64,000 bases of DNA from Neoarius graeffei (Eukaryota; Chordata; Actinopteri; Siluriformes; Ariidae), in contig NC_083575.1 of assembly GCF_027579695.1 (NCBI RefSeq), positions 39,165,654 through 39,229,653 on the forward strand, in the 5' to 3' direction. Shown one piece after another: positions 10,391-20,749 of this stretch. The notes under the pieces were generated by a model. The model ran no database searches, was not told the origin of the DNA, and worked only from the letters and a program-made list of their open reading frames with translations. The first letter of the stretch is position 1, and each line of letters opens with the position of its first letter. A program made the position numbers and the translations under genes.

Positions 10391-11210
10391 GAGGGTCTAC
10401 ATTCCTAGATCATACTTTGTCAATTCAACCTCCTTGGCTACAGACAGCTCAAAACCTAACAACTAGCTAACGCTAATAGCTGAGGGAACAGATGTGTGCT
10501 AATTTTTTTTAGAAAGTTATTGCAGTACTTGCTGCAGGATCGACAATACTGATAACGCTCAACAGTTGCTCATATTGGCACACTCCATGGGAGGGGGATG
10601 GGGTGGGGTGAGCAGGGCTCATTATCATTTAAAAGAACAGGTACTCAAATCGGCTGTTCTGAACAGGACTGTTTAGACAGGGTGAGAAGGCTAGTGTTTT
10701 GCTTTAGCCTTGTGGTATTTTGACCAAAGCATGTCACAGACATTTCATTAAGACCTCAGATAACTGTCTCAACTTGTATTAAAGGGGTATGTCACCTTTA
10801 AAGGTCATAGGCAATGGTCAGAGGTGAAATGTAGAATATCAACTTTATTGTCTAGAAAAACAACCCAAAAAGCGAATTAAATCTTCCTGGTGTCTAATTT
10901 ACACCCTAAATTGAATAAAATGCTTAAAATATACTGTTTTGCCCAATTTCCGAAGGTTTGTTTACATCTCACTTATGCACACTTTCACCACCAGGGGGCA
11001 GTTGTCGTGACGTCATTTAAGCCAAACAGACCGGGAGCAGCTCTGTTTTTACTTGCGAACCGAGCACACATTTAGGAGGTTCATTTATTTAACCACTTTC
11101 TAAATACAGAGGCTCCAACTTGGGAAATTGCAAAGAGGGAGATTCTCCCCCTCTGCGAGTAGCTCGGAGGAAGACAAATTTGAGCACCGTAGGTACGAAG
11201 GCAAGTTTTA

Positions 11211-11579
11211 TCTCATCTCATCTCATTATCTCTAGCCACTTTATCCTTCTACAGGGTCGCAGGCAAGCTGGAGCCTATCCCAGCTGACTACGGGCGAAAG
11301 GCGGGGTACACCCTGGACAAGTCGCCAGGTCATCACAGGGCTGACACATAGACACAGACAACCATTCACACTCACATTCACACCTACGGTCAATTTAGAG
11401 TCACCAGTTAACCTAACCTGCATGTCTTTGGACTGTGGGGGAAACCGGAGCACCCGGAGGAAACCCACGCGGAGAACATGCAAACTCCGCACAGAAAGGC
11501 CCTCGCCGGCCACGGGGCTCAAACCCGGACCTTCTTGCTGTGAGGTGACAGCGCTAACAACTACACCACCGTGCCACCC
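11211..11579 (-). mobile_element. tRNA-derived SINE, type-A tail, minus strand
   Basis: Complete copy in reverse: TGAGA tail at the left (TCTCATCTCATCTCATTATC), family core, and tRNA-like head at the right ending in ACCACCGTGCCACCC. It abuts an oppositely oriented copy two bases away. Confidence 0.93.
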
Positions 11580-11581
11580 AT

Positions 11582-11938
11582 ATGTGTAGTGGTTAGTGCT
11601 GTCGCCTCACAGCAAGAAGGTCCGGGTTCGAGCCCCGTGGCCAGCGAGGGCCTTTCTGTGCGGAGTTTGCATGTTCTCCGCGTGGGTTTCCTCCGGGTGC
11701 TCCGGTTTCCCCCACAGTCCAAAGACATGCAGGTTAGGTTAACTGGTGACTCTAAATTGACCGTAGGTGTGAATGTGAGTGTGAATGGTTGTCTGTGTCT
11801 GTGTGTCAGCCCTGTGATGACCTGGCGACTTGTCCAGGGTGTACCCCGCCTTTCGCCCGTAGTCAGCTGGGATAGGCTCCAGCTTGCCTGCGACCCTGTA
11901 GAACAGGATAAAGCAGCTAGAGATAATGAGATGAGATG
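11582..11938 (+). mobile_element. tRNA-derived SINE, type-A tail, plus strand
   Basis: Nearly complete copy, missing about the first dozen bases of the head (it starts at TGTGTAGTGGTTAGTGCTGT). Box B is a clean GGTTCGAGCCC. It ends in AATGAGATGAGATG. With the previous SINE it forms an inverted repeat with arms of about 355 bp. Confidence 0.93.
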
Positions 11939-12109
11939 AAATTAACTTCAGCTTAGTGGCCACTTCATTAGGAACACTTGCGTTCGGACATACATACACA
12001 GACATTTATCATGTTAGTCAATAGCATGTTAGCATGCTAGCAGGTAGCCATGACAAACTATCCCTTTTGTCTCATTTCCACAATGATTGTACAGGATCCC
12101 TCAGGATTT

Positions 12110-12439
12110 ATCTCCAATCTTCTCCTTTTTGCTTGAGCATTGCTGGTTCGTTTCTTCTTTGACTGCTTGCTTTTGTGCTTGAATTTTGTTGGAACAGCAT
12201 CAGGTTTGAGCTTCTCTGTCCAACAGTGACACCTAAACTCTCCAACAGATGGAGATTCTTCACAAATGAACCTCCCCGAAGTGATCGGAGCACAGAGCGG
12301 CGTATTTAGCCGGCTGCCAACCCTCTCGCTTCACACGCACAATCCACTCTCTCTGCCTTTTCTCCTCTTTTGGAAAACGGTAAAAACTTCTTCCTGAACC
12401 GGTCCCGTTGTTACAGTTCACTGCACAACAATAAAGCAT
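12110..12439 (-). pseudogene. THAP domain exon (element 2), frameshifted
   Basis: From an ATG at 12439 the minus strand reads MLYCCAVNCNNGTGSGRSFY, RFPKEEKRQREW and ALCSDHFGE, then stops at 12260. In the neighbouring frame the domain resumes with EEFRCH-like sequence to LKPDAVPTKF. Zinc ligands (C..C, C..H), the conserved RFPK and W, and the AVPT motif mark a THAP C2CH DNA-binding domain, about 90 residues long. A single-base shift after DHF splits it. The first part is 59 codons. It lies at one end of the TTAA element, where Kolobok-type transposases have THAP as their first exon. The catalytic exons are absent. Confidence 0.8.
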
Positions 12440-12744
12440 GGGGTTTTTCTTTGGAAATTCCTGAACGCGCGTCTGTAATCAAGCCAAATGGCGATGCAAA
12501 TACCCGGAAGTGGACTCAACTCAAGCGGTTTGTTTGGCTTAAATGACGTCACGCACCGAGTGGTCATGGAAATAGCCGAACGGAAATTCGCCAAGATCTG
12601 CGCTAACTTATTTTAATTATTACTTATCAACAATACTTCTTGGGACCAGAAGAAAATTACAGAGGGTTTTTTTAACATATAAAGTTTCAAATGTGCAAAA
12701 AATTAAAACCGTTGCCTATGACCTTTAAATGGAAGGTGTCTTAA

Positions 12745-13414
12745 AGGGCACATCACCGGTAAATTCAGGAGCAAGATCAATGTAATTCTCCTATTTTATA
12801 TTAAACTTTGGTCAAATATCTGTAACATTCTGCATTCTCTGCTATTTTTTTTTTTACCTTGCGCAATACCAGAAAAATTCAGTTGAAATCAAGCCATTTG
12901 AGGCGAATTGGTCCGCCTCTGAAAAAACTTGGCATTTGGATTTCCTGGCAAACATTGATTTTCGTGATGTCGTGTGCGGGACGCCTCCCTTTGAATCCTA
13001 CATCAGTGCTGGTTTGTTTATGAGAAAACGACCTGGTGGTTTTCTGCAAATTTCTTCGTTATCGCGTAATTATTAAAATGGTTAACAGATGTATCGTAGG
13101 AGGGTGTAGCAACACCAATCTTGATGGGATTAGTACTCATTGTGTTCCAAAAGACCAGACAATGAGAGAGAAATGGGAGCGCTTGGTCTACACAGGCTGT
13201 GCACTGAAACCGTGCAAAGCTCGCACAGCCTGCTGGCCCTTCCGCAGGTGACGTCACGAATCTGGCTCCAGACTCCTTTGGGATTTTTCCAGACCCATTT
13301 TTATATATTTTTTTTCTGCTGTAGACAGATGGCCTTGTGCAAAATTACCCTTCTGGATGAGTGTGTAAAGGGACATACTTTCATATAAAAAAAAATTGGT
13401 CCAGAATATGTACT
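12745..13414. mobile_element. Possible TTAA-target element relic 3
   Basis: It begins AGGGCACATCACC after TTAA (12741-12744), only 16 bp after the end of relic 2's insertion, and ends at TATGTACT before TTAA (13415-13418). The two ends match only loosely (AAAGGGCACATC against AAAGTACATATT). The THAP exon inside supports the assignment; the right border is uncertain. Confidence 0.5.
13078..13251 (+). pseudogene. THAP domain exon (element 3), truncated
   Basis: From the ATG at 13078 the frame reads MVNRCIVGGCSNTNLDGIST, then FPKD-like VPKDQTMREKW, and after W runs into unrelated sequence and stops at 13251. CIVGGC and the KDQ..REKW pair are the first half of a THAP C2CH domain. The second zinc-binding half (C..HF) and the AVPTIF motif are missing. 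The upstream 100 bases look like a transposase 5' leader. The predicted product would not fold as a complete THAP finger. Confidence 0.62.
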
Positions 13415-13419
13415 TTAAA

Positions 13420-14964
13420 GAGACAGTTACCCATGATGACAGGGTGGACAATTTCACAGACATGGACAAAATGTTCAATCTTACCATCAACAGTATGACA
13501 AATTGCAAAAAGACTCAAAAAAATTTTTAAATACCTTGTTGATGACGACAAGAAAAGATGCAGCGTCTTTTAATTTTGTGTGTAATCGTGTTAACCCTCT
13601 ACCTTATTTCAATCCATCAACATTTGGCTTTTGCTGAAGAGAGCTGATCAGTGAAAAAAAAAACATTATTAGCTCATGGATACTCAGTGTGGCAATATCC
13701 TGTGCTTGATAAACTCTTTAAAAGTTAATAGTATGTTTGCCATCTCCAGGTCATTGTGACCATCGCATCTCACACTTCCACTGCAGGATGTGTGTGGTGT
13801 GGTGTGGTGTGTGTGGGTTTCTCTTGAATCTTCTTCTTTCCACCGTGTCTCCACAGAGATCATACTGTGCTGCAGTGTTTAGTGTCCTGGATAACGGTGG
13901 GACATGTGGGCTGGTTTGTCCTCATTCACAATAAGAACCTGTGTGTCCGCTGATCATTTCTGATTTAGGGTAATCGGAGCATCAGTAATCTAATCCTGAA
14001 TTAAAAATGTTGTCATAGGGCAGAACCCTACTGGAGCGTAAAACTTTTAATTAATGTTAACCCTCTACCACAAACTTTTTTTTACCATTACAGCTACATG
14101 GCAGATGTACTGTATAAATTCATACCTCATAAATTCCTCCTCCATAAAGTAGCTATTTCCTCAAGTGTATTAAAATCAAATTTAAAGAAGTCGAATGCCA
14201 CTGTTTTTACTCAAGTCTGAGTATCATTGTCAGACAATGTTCGCAATCAAATGTAATTTTCCTGTTATTTTTGGACGTATTTTATTGGGAGAGTTTAATC
14301 AACGCACCCAATTTGCTATCACTCTTCCCCTTTCAGGTTTGTGTTCTGGATGCAAAGTTTAACAAAATACATTTAAGGCATAATTGTGTATCCACTAATT
14401 GTTCTCTCTGGAAGCGACACAAAGAAATTACATAACTCCCACCTACTCCCTTCGCTTCTCTTCTCCAGTGCACAGGCTTTTATCAGGAAGAGGCCAAATA
14501 TAGGTGACAGACAGCACAAGGTTTTGCTCTATCACCATCGAAACAGAAATACAGCAATAACATGGAGAATATGTGCAAAAAAATAAACATCAACGATTAC
14601 CTACAATAACGTAGCAATGATAAAATAGCTAAAATTATTTTGACTCTGTGAGAAAATAGTTATCACGCCATATCTTTTACCGAGTAGTTGTTATTAAGGT
14701 GTGTAACTGGAGCTGAGTTTGTGTCTGTCTGACTTTATGTTACCGACAGATAAATTATCTGTATACTTATCTGTATTTTGACCTCATTCAAGGTCTGAAA
14801 AGCTTAGGACAAAGCAAAATGCCCAGCCCAGACACAAAATATGCTGTAAAACTGTACTGTTGCAACACTCAATATTTCTCGAGATTGACATTTTATGCAA
14901 ATAGAAATCTTACTCTGATATAATTCCAGATAAATGCAAAGTATTTTAAATGGCTTTTTGTGTG

Positions 14965-15026
<62 letters not shown>

Positions 15027-15660
15027 TTAATGGAAACAGTTACTTTGGTTTAAGACGTAATCAGCTTCTAGTGATTTTGGTCAGTTGAACATCAACCCTT
15101 GATTCAATGAATGGATTTGCTGTTGTTTGCTTGTTTTATAAAGTCAAACACCTGGTTGATTAATGCTTTCTGTGAGCATTTGTGATTTAATTTCTCACTT
15201 TTTACACCATCTGGTGGCAGCCCATGAATAATGCATATCAGGCATAACTTTAATTTCCTCAGTTGAGGTTGTCTGCTGGCTGATTTGGTTGAAAAACATG
15301 TACCAAATGTCTTTGTCAAAAGGACAGCTCCATTATATAAATGTTACCTTTTCAAAATTCTCTATGTACAGATATTTGTTCGGTAGTCAGTATACTGTAT
15401 CTGGAGTCATGTATGAAACAATACTTTTTATTTTATTATTATTATACTAAACATCAAAAGAAACGCAAGTATGAATTGTGGTCATATTACATAATATCAA
15501 AATGCAAGTACTACATTATAGAGAGTTTAAACATTTTTCACATGTTCAGCCTTATTGTTTATATTTGAGCGAAAAAAGTTTCTCAACTCAAAAAATATGC
15601 AAGAAATTGCAGCAGATGTTTATATTTTCATTGCATTTCTTTTGATGCTCAGTATATTAT
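13420..15660. other. Intergenic DNA with microsatellites, no gene seen
   Basis: Short open frames at 13737, 14386, 15104 and 15341 show no motif and no splice support. A (GT)n tract at 14954-15025 is the only clear element. Confidence 0.5.
14954..15025. repeat. (GT)n microsatellite, about 72 bp
   Basis: GT dinucleotide tract with one CG interruption near its start. It can adopt Z-DNA. Confidence 0.95.
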
Positions 15661-15663
15661 TAT

Positions 15664-16048
15664 TATCTCATCTCATCTCATCTCATTATCTCTAGCCGCT
15701 TTATCCTTCTACAGGGTTGCAGGCAAGCTGGAGCCTATCCCAGCTGACTACGGGCGAAAGGCGGGGTACACCCTGGACAAGTCGCCAGGTCATCACAGGG
15801 CCGACACATAGACACAGACAACCATTCACACTCACATTCACACCTACGGTCAATTTAGAGTCACCAGTTAACCTAACCTGCATGTCTTTGGACTGTAGGG
15901 GAAACCGGAGCACCCGGAGGAAACCCACGCGGACACGGGGAGAACATGCAAACTCCACACAGAAAGGCCCTCGCCAGCCCTGGGGCTCGAACCCAGGACC
16001 TTCTTGCTGTGAGGCGACAGCGCTAACCACTACACCACCGTGCCACCC
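15664..16048 (-). mobile_element. tRNA-derived SINE, type-A tail, minus strand
   Basis: Complete reverse copy from the TCTCATCTCA tail to a head ending in CACCACCGTGCCACCC. It is flanked on both sides by ATATTATTATT sequence, which probably includes the target duplication and has expanded into an (ATT)n tract on the right. Confidence 0.92.
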
Positions 16049-16590
16049 ATATTATTATTATTATTATTATTAATAAAATTTGTCTACTTTCTGAAACTTT
16101 TCTCAGATACTGTATCCAAACACATTTTCAGAGCCTGTCATCCACAGAGCAGGTTCTGGATTTCACAATGTGGGAAATCTCTTTGGGACGAGTCATTCAT
16201 ATTGCAACAGAATGGATCTCAAAGAAAGGCAAAACCACTGTCCTTCACTGCTGTGTCTAGGGACAAACAAATCAGCTAGTTATAGCTGAAACCCAAGCCA
16301 AAGGATAAAAAAAACAGATCAAGTGAACTTGAATCACTTCTTTGGCACTGATATACTGTAAGTTTCAAATGCAAAAATATAGCAAAACTTACCAACACAT
16401 CCTACTAGTCATGAGTTCAACAACAGCTTTGGCTACAAATTTCACAATGAGGATAAATCGACTATCCGTTCACCAACTTCCCACCAAATTAGAGAACAAA
16501 TAAATACCTTACCTCAGAAAGAACTAAATAAAACTCCTCCAGTCCTACATGAACAGAATGAAGCAGTTTATTAAGAGATTTGTTAGGATG

Positions 16591-16664
16591 TACAGTACTG
16601 TGCAAAATCTTAGGCACCCTATGTTTTTACACCCTATGTATTTACACTTTTGCACAGTACTGTA
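16591..16664. mobile_element. Miniature palindromic Tc1/mariner-like element
   Basis: Inverted ends TACAGTACTGTGCAAAA and TTTTGCACAGTACTGTA enclose about 40 bp, flanked by TA. The end TACAGTACTGTGCAAAA plus CTTAGGCACC matches a Tc1-like end common in fish. No coding content. Confidence 0.78.
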
Positions 16665-16730
16665 TGTGTCATTATCTGTTACTGCCACTGCAGTAGACAA
16701 GATGGGTAATGTTAGAGAGGAGATCAAAGA

Positions 16731-17094
16731 TCCATCCCTCCATTATCTGTATCCGTTTATCCTGTGCAGGGTCGTGGGCAAGTTGGAGCCTATCCCAGCT
16801 GACTATGGGTGAGAGGCGGGGTACACCCGGGACAAGTCACCAGGTCATCGCAGGGCTAACACATAGAGACAAACAACCATTCACACTCGCATTCAATTTA
16901 GACCCACCAATTAGCCTAACCTGCATGTCTCTGGACTGTGGGGGAAACCGGAGCACCCAGAGGAAACCCACACAGACACGAGGAGAACATGCAAATTCCA
17001 CACAGAAAGGCCCCCTTCAGCCACTGGGCTAGAACCAAGAACCTTCTTGCTGTGAGGCAACAGTGCTACCCACTACACCACTGTGCCACCCCTA
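16731..17094 (-). mobile_element. Older tRNA-derived SINE, type-A tail, minus strand
   Basis: Reverse copy with many substitutions: TCCATCCCTCCATTATCTGT tail, AGCCTATCCCAGCTGACTAT core, and head ending in CACCACTGTGCCACCC. Internal deletion of the CACACCTACGGT part. Confidence 0.88.
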
Positions 17095-17689
17095 GGTCAA
17101 AGTTGTGTCTAGAAATTACATTTATCATTTCATATTCATTTTTCTGGTTTTGCATTTATCATTTTGCAGTAAAAGGTGTTTCTCGCAGTGCTGTACTGTT
17201 TGTGGCTCATCTATAGGGGCAGGTAGGGCAGAGCCTGCCATATACAGTACCAGTCAAAAGTTTGGACACACACCTACTCATTCATAGGTTTTTCTGTATT
17301 TTGACTATTTTCTACATTGTAGAGCAATAATGAAGCCATCAACATTATGTCTTATAATAACACAAGCTCATATGGCTCATACATATGGAACATATATGGA
17401 ATTATGTGGTAAACGAAAAAGTGTGAAAAATACAATATGTTTCATATTTTTTTATTCTTCAAAGTAGCCACTGTTTACCTTGATGACACTTTGCACACTA
17501 TTGGCATTATCTTAACCAGCTTCATGAGGTCGTCACCTGGAATTCTTTTCAATTAACAGGTGTGTCTCATCAAAAGTTAATTAATGCAATTTCTTGTCTT
17601 CTTAATGTGTTTGAAATCAAACAGTATATAGTAAATAATAAACATACAGTAAATAGCCCTATTCCACTATTGTAGTAATCCATATTATT

Positions 17690-18359
17690 GTATATCAAGA
17701 TCAGCACCTCCAAATCCGTGGCCATGGTGTGCAGCCGGAAACGGGTGGAGTGCCTACTCCAGGTCGGGGGGAGTTGCTACCTAAAGTGGAGGAGTTTAAG
17801 TATCTCAGGGTTTTGTTCATGAGTGAGGGTATGGGGGAGCAGGAGTTGGACAGACGGATCGTGGCAGCATCGGCAGTGATGCAGATGCTAAACTGGTCTG
17901 TTGTGGTAAAGAGAGAGCTGAGCCAAAAGGCAAAGCTCTCAATTTACTGGTCCATCTATGTTCCCACTCTTACCTATGGTCACAAGCTATGGGTAGTGAC
18001 TGAAAGAATGAGATCGCGGATACAAGCGGTAGAAATGAGTTTTCCCGCAGAGTGGCTGGGCTCTCCCTTAGAGACAGGGTGAGAAGCTTGGTCATTCGGG
18101 GGAGAGACTCAGAGTAGAACTGCTCCTCCACATCGAAAGGAGTCAGTTGAGGTGGTTCGGGCACCTTGTTAGGATGTCCTCTGGACACCACCCAAAGGAG
18201 GTTTTCTGGGCATGCCCCACCAGGAGGAGACCCCGGGGCAGACCCAGGACACACTGGAGAGATTACATCTCTCGGCTGGCCTGGGAACACCTCGGTATTC
18301 CCCTGGAAGAACTGGTGGAGGTGGCTGGGGAGAGGGAAGTCTGGGCTGCTCTGCTTAAG
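17690..18359 (+). mobile_element. RTE-like LINE fragment, 5' part of split copy
   Basis: It starts abruptly within the coding region (GATCAGCACCTCCAAATCCG), so it is 5'-truncated. It runs to the C-terminus, where a TIR element has split it. Its last about 65 bp, with an ATGGATGGATGG tail, reappears at 24626-24690. A related fragment lies on the minus strand at 56545-57185. Confidence 0.82.
17729..18359 (+). pseudogene. LINE reverse transcriptase C-terminal region (broken)
   Basis: One frame (17729-18082) reads VEEFKYLRVLFMSEG, ELDRRIVAASAVMQMLNWSV and LSIYWSIYVPTLTYGHKLW. A second frame from 18147 continues MRWFGHLVRMSSG, GRPRTHWRDYISRLAW and EVAGEREVWAAL. These blocks are the usual C-terminal end of a LINE ORF2 after the reverse transcriptase palm. 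At least one frameshift separates the two parts. The palm itself and the endonuclease are missing, so this is a dead copy. Confidence 0.78.
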
Positions 18360-18733
18360 CCTCACTCACAACCTGCCATAAGTGTTTTAGACACGCCTGG
18401 GTCGCACGGTTTGGTAGCTCGCAGACGTGCCGCAGGGTCGTGGAGAACCCAGGGGAAAGTTTGGGGGAGGAGTACGGGCAAAGTACTTGTCAAGTGCAGG
18501 TTGCACAACTGGCTTCCTCGAGGTGTGGGAAAAATTATGCCATTAGCCCGTGGAAAGCGTATATCTGACGCACGTGATCAGTGTGTGTTCAGTGAGTGTG
18601 GAGTGTGTGAGACTTGCATTTGACCAGTTTCCTGCACTACAAGTTCGGGCAGCACTTGTGAAGCATGTGTGACGCATGTGATTAGCACATTACAATCACT
18701 CATAACTTGCGTGTGACGCAAGCCAGGAGTGGG

Positions 18734-18740
18734 TATAAAA
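18734..18740 (+). promoter_or_regulatory. Candidate TATA box of the unclassified TIR element
   Basis: TATAAAA lies about 100 bases before an ATG (18838) that opens MRPKKKRAKVK and then meets a stop. The spacing is reasonable for a promoter, but transcription is not shown. Confidence 0.35.
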
Positions 18741-19076
18741 CCAGCGTGTCTGCAGCATTCTGCATCTGTCTTTTGGCTGAAGAACATTGGATATTTTGTG
18801 GGAAAATTTTAAAAATTTTCAGTTTAAAGTTTAGAAAATGAGACCCAAGAAGAAGCGAGCAAAAGTGAAGTAACCCAGCCTGAAACAGCAGAGGGGGAGG
18901 AGGAGGAAGAATTTGATGACGATGGTAGCAGCACCGGCGAGCCCTGCACAGACAGGGAGAAGTATGCCTTCAAGCCGGCAGAAGGCACAGCACTCCACCA
19001 GAGGTATTTTCACAGGTAAATACACATGCTTTAAACATTCATTTCAGTATCTATATGCTTATGTAATTAATATTAT

Positions 19077-19385
19077 TGTGGCAGCGGGGGCGTGGTCAAG
19101 TGCCGGTCTGTGACAGGAGGGCGGAGTCAGGGAAGGTAAGTGGCAGAATCACTACACCTGATGTCAATTAACCTGTGTCTGTGTGTCTTCCCAGTGACCG
19201 CGCCCTACTTAAGGAGGGAGAGCGAGAGCAGAGGAGCTCTTCCCCAAACCAGACGCCAATTGTGTGTGTGTGTCTGTAAATTTCACAGTAATTGTTCGCT
19301 GAAAAGTGTAGCAATAAAACGCTGTATCAACCTGAACTCTGTCCTGCCATCTTCTGTGCTCCACCCTTATACAAGAACCGCTACA
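19077..19385 (+). repeat. 5' LTR of Gmr1-like element
   Basis: 309 bp, starting TGTGGC and ending GCTACA. It has a GCAATAAAA polyadenylation signal near its 3' end. By eye about ten mismatches separate it from the 3' LTR, roughly 3 percent. Confidence 0.93.
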
Positions 19386-19386
19386 G

Positions 19387-19404
19387 TGGTGCCGAAACCC
19401 GGGA
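19387..19404 (+). promoter_or_regulatory. Primer binding site, tRNA-Phe type
   Basis: TGGTGCCGAAACCCGGGA lies one base after the 5' LTR and is the complement of the 3' end of vertebrate tRNA-Phe (GGGTTTCGGCACCA). It would prime minus-strand cDNA synthesis. Confidence 0.82.
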
Positions 19405-19415
19405 CTGGAGCGCAG

Positions 19416-20297
19416 ATGCCGAACAGCCCCATGGAGTCTTCCCCGTTCGCCGACCTGGTCCACACCCTTGCCATGGCCCAGCAAAGCTAGCACCAGGCGC
19501 TAGTCACGCTCCGTAAGGAGCAGGAGCAGTGATTCGAGGCCCTGGTGTTGGCCCAGCAAGAGGATCGACAGGCGTTCTGGCACCTCCTCGCGTCGGCGGG
19601 GTCTACCAACGCTCCCACTGCAGGCCCGTCCCCCCTCACCCTGACAAAGATGGGCCCACAGGATGACCCCGAGGCTTTCATCACGCTCTTTGAGCAAGTC
19701 GCGGAGACCTCAGGGTGGCCGATGGATCAACGCGCGCGCCTCCTCCCCCTGCTAACGGGGGAGGCACAGCTGGCCATGCTACAGCTCCCCGCCGACCGCC
19801 GGCTGGCCTATGCAGACCTTTGCCGGGCCGTCCTCCAGTGTGTGGGGCGCACCCCCGAACAGCAGCGCCAGTGCTTCTGCGCTTTGCGTTTGGAGGAAGT
19901 CGGCCGGCCATTCGCGTTTGGCCAGCAACTCCAGGATGCCTGCTGGCGGTGGCTGAGGGCCGACAACCGCGACGCCAAGGGGATCATCGACCAGGTGGTA
20001 CTGGAGCAGTTCATCGCGCGCTTGCCAACAGGAACCGCGGAGTGGGTCCAGTGCCACCGCCCGGCGTCGCTGGATCAGGCCATCGAGCTGGCGGAGGACC
20101 ATTTGGCGGCTGTCCCGGCGGCAGGACAGCAGACAGCCTCTTCTCTTCTCTCCTCTCTCTCTCTCCCTCCTCCTGTGTCCCGTCCTCGCCCCATTCCCCC
20201 ACCACGGGGGCTGGGGCCACCCCAGCCGGCCCGCCACACCCGCGGTGCCCTCCCGTTTCTCCCTTCTGTGTCTGTCTCTCCCCCCTCAGGTGAGTGA
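19416..20297 (+). pseudogene. gag of Gmr1-like element with SCAN-like domain (two stops)
   Basis: The frame opens at ATG 19416 (MPNSPMESSPFADLVHTLAM) and is broken by TAG at 19488 and TGA at 19530, then stays open to 20297. Gag builds the particle in which reverse transcription happens. Residues from about 70 on include DPEAFITLFEQVAETSGW (capsid N-terminal part). The later stretch from RLEEVGRPFAFGQQL through WRWLRADNRD to VVLEQFIARLPTGTAEWV and AIELAEDHLA aligns with the SCAN dimerisation domain of vertebrate zinc-finger proteins. SCAN is known to descend from gag of this kind. The C-terminal tail is proline- and serine-rich. Confidence 0.85.
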
Positions 20298-20640
20298 GCC
20301 CCAGAACACCGGTGCAGAGAGAAAGCCCGGGCCGATTTGCTGGCGCTGCGGGGAGCCGGGCCACCTCCAACAGCAGTGCACGGCAATGGAGGTGGGCGTG
20401 GTGGTTCAGATCCCCGATGTGCCAGGAGCCGCCCTCGATTGGGCCGGAGTGTATAGCATACTGGTGAGTATTCAAGGGGATACATATCAGGCGTTGGTGG
20501 ATTCCGGTTGTAATCAAACCTCAATTCACCAAAGCCTGGTGCAAAACGAGGCATTGGGGGGAGCACAGGGGGTGAAGGTGTTGTGTGTGCACGGGGATGT
20601 TCACAGCTACCCTTTGGTGTCGGTCCACATTTTTTTCTGA
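20245..20640 (+). pseudogene. Nucleocapsid zinc knuckle and aspartic protease of Gmr1-like element
   Basis: In a different frame from gag, this stretch has CWRCGEPGHLQQQC, a CCHC zinc knuckle that binds RNA. It then has ALVDSGCNQTSI, the D-S-G active site of the retropepsin that cuts the polyprotein. A TGA at 20638-20640 interrupts it. The same frame then continues with IVKVAVNPRLTHSVILGTDW, the C-terminal protease strand, until 20814. The relevant part starts near 20285. The upstream residues are a shadow of gag. The change of frame from gag could be an indel or a frameshift signal; I cannot tell which. Confidence 0.8.
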
Positions 20641-20749
20641 GGGAAAAAATTTATAGTAAAGGTGGCGGTTAATCCTCGTCTCACCCACTCAGTAATTTTG
20701 GGGACTGATTGGCCGGGATTCGGGGAGTTGATGAGCCGTTTAGTGGAGA

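Larger units (their letters stand above)
9422..10797. mobile_element. TTAA-target (Kolobok-like) element relic 1
   Basis: The left end AGGAGACATATTATG follows TTAA (9418-9421). The right end TATGTCACCT precedes TTAA (10798-10801), so the ends match as inverted AGGWGACATA. The interior keeps a broken THAP domain. TTAA target plus THAP fits KolobokTHAP. piggyBac also uses TTAA but lacks THAP. Its right-hand TTAA is shared with the next element. Confidence 0.72.
10802..12724. mobile_element. TTAA-target (Kolobok-like) element relic 2
   Basis: The ends are AGGTCATAGGCAA in inverted orientation, each next to TTAA (10798-10801 and 12725-12728). Just inside is a second long inverted match, GTGACGTCATTTAAGCCAAA (about 11007-11026), repeated in complement near 12531-12552. 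The minus strand carries a THAP domain exon (12110-12439). Two SINEs are inserted head to head at 11211-11938. Confidence 0.82.

Noticed and set aside
11571..12005. Recurrent frames such as VASQQEGPGSSPVASEGLSV across the window
   Set aside because: These are translations of the tRNA-derived SINE in either orientation. They occur wherever the SINE does and are not genes.
19500..20566. Long antisense frames over the Gmr1-like gag region (for example 19779-20237, 20011-20517, 20075-20566)
   Set aside because: They are shadows of GC-rich gag and nucleocapsid coding sequence, with no motif of their own.
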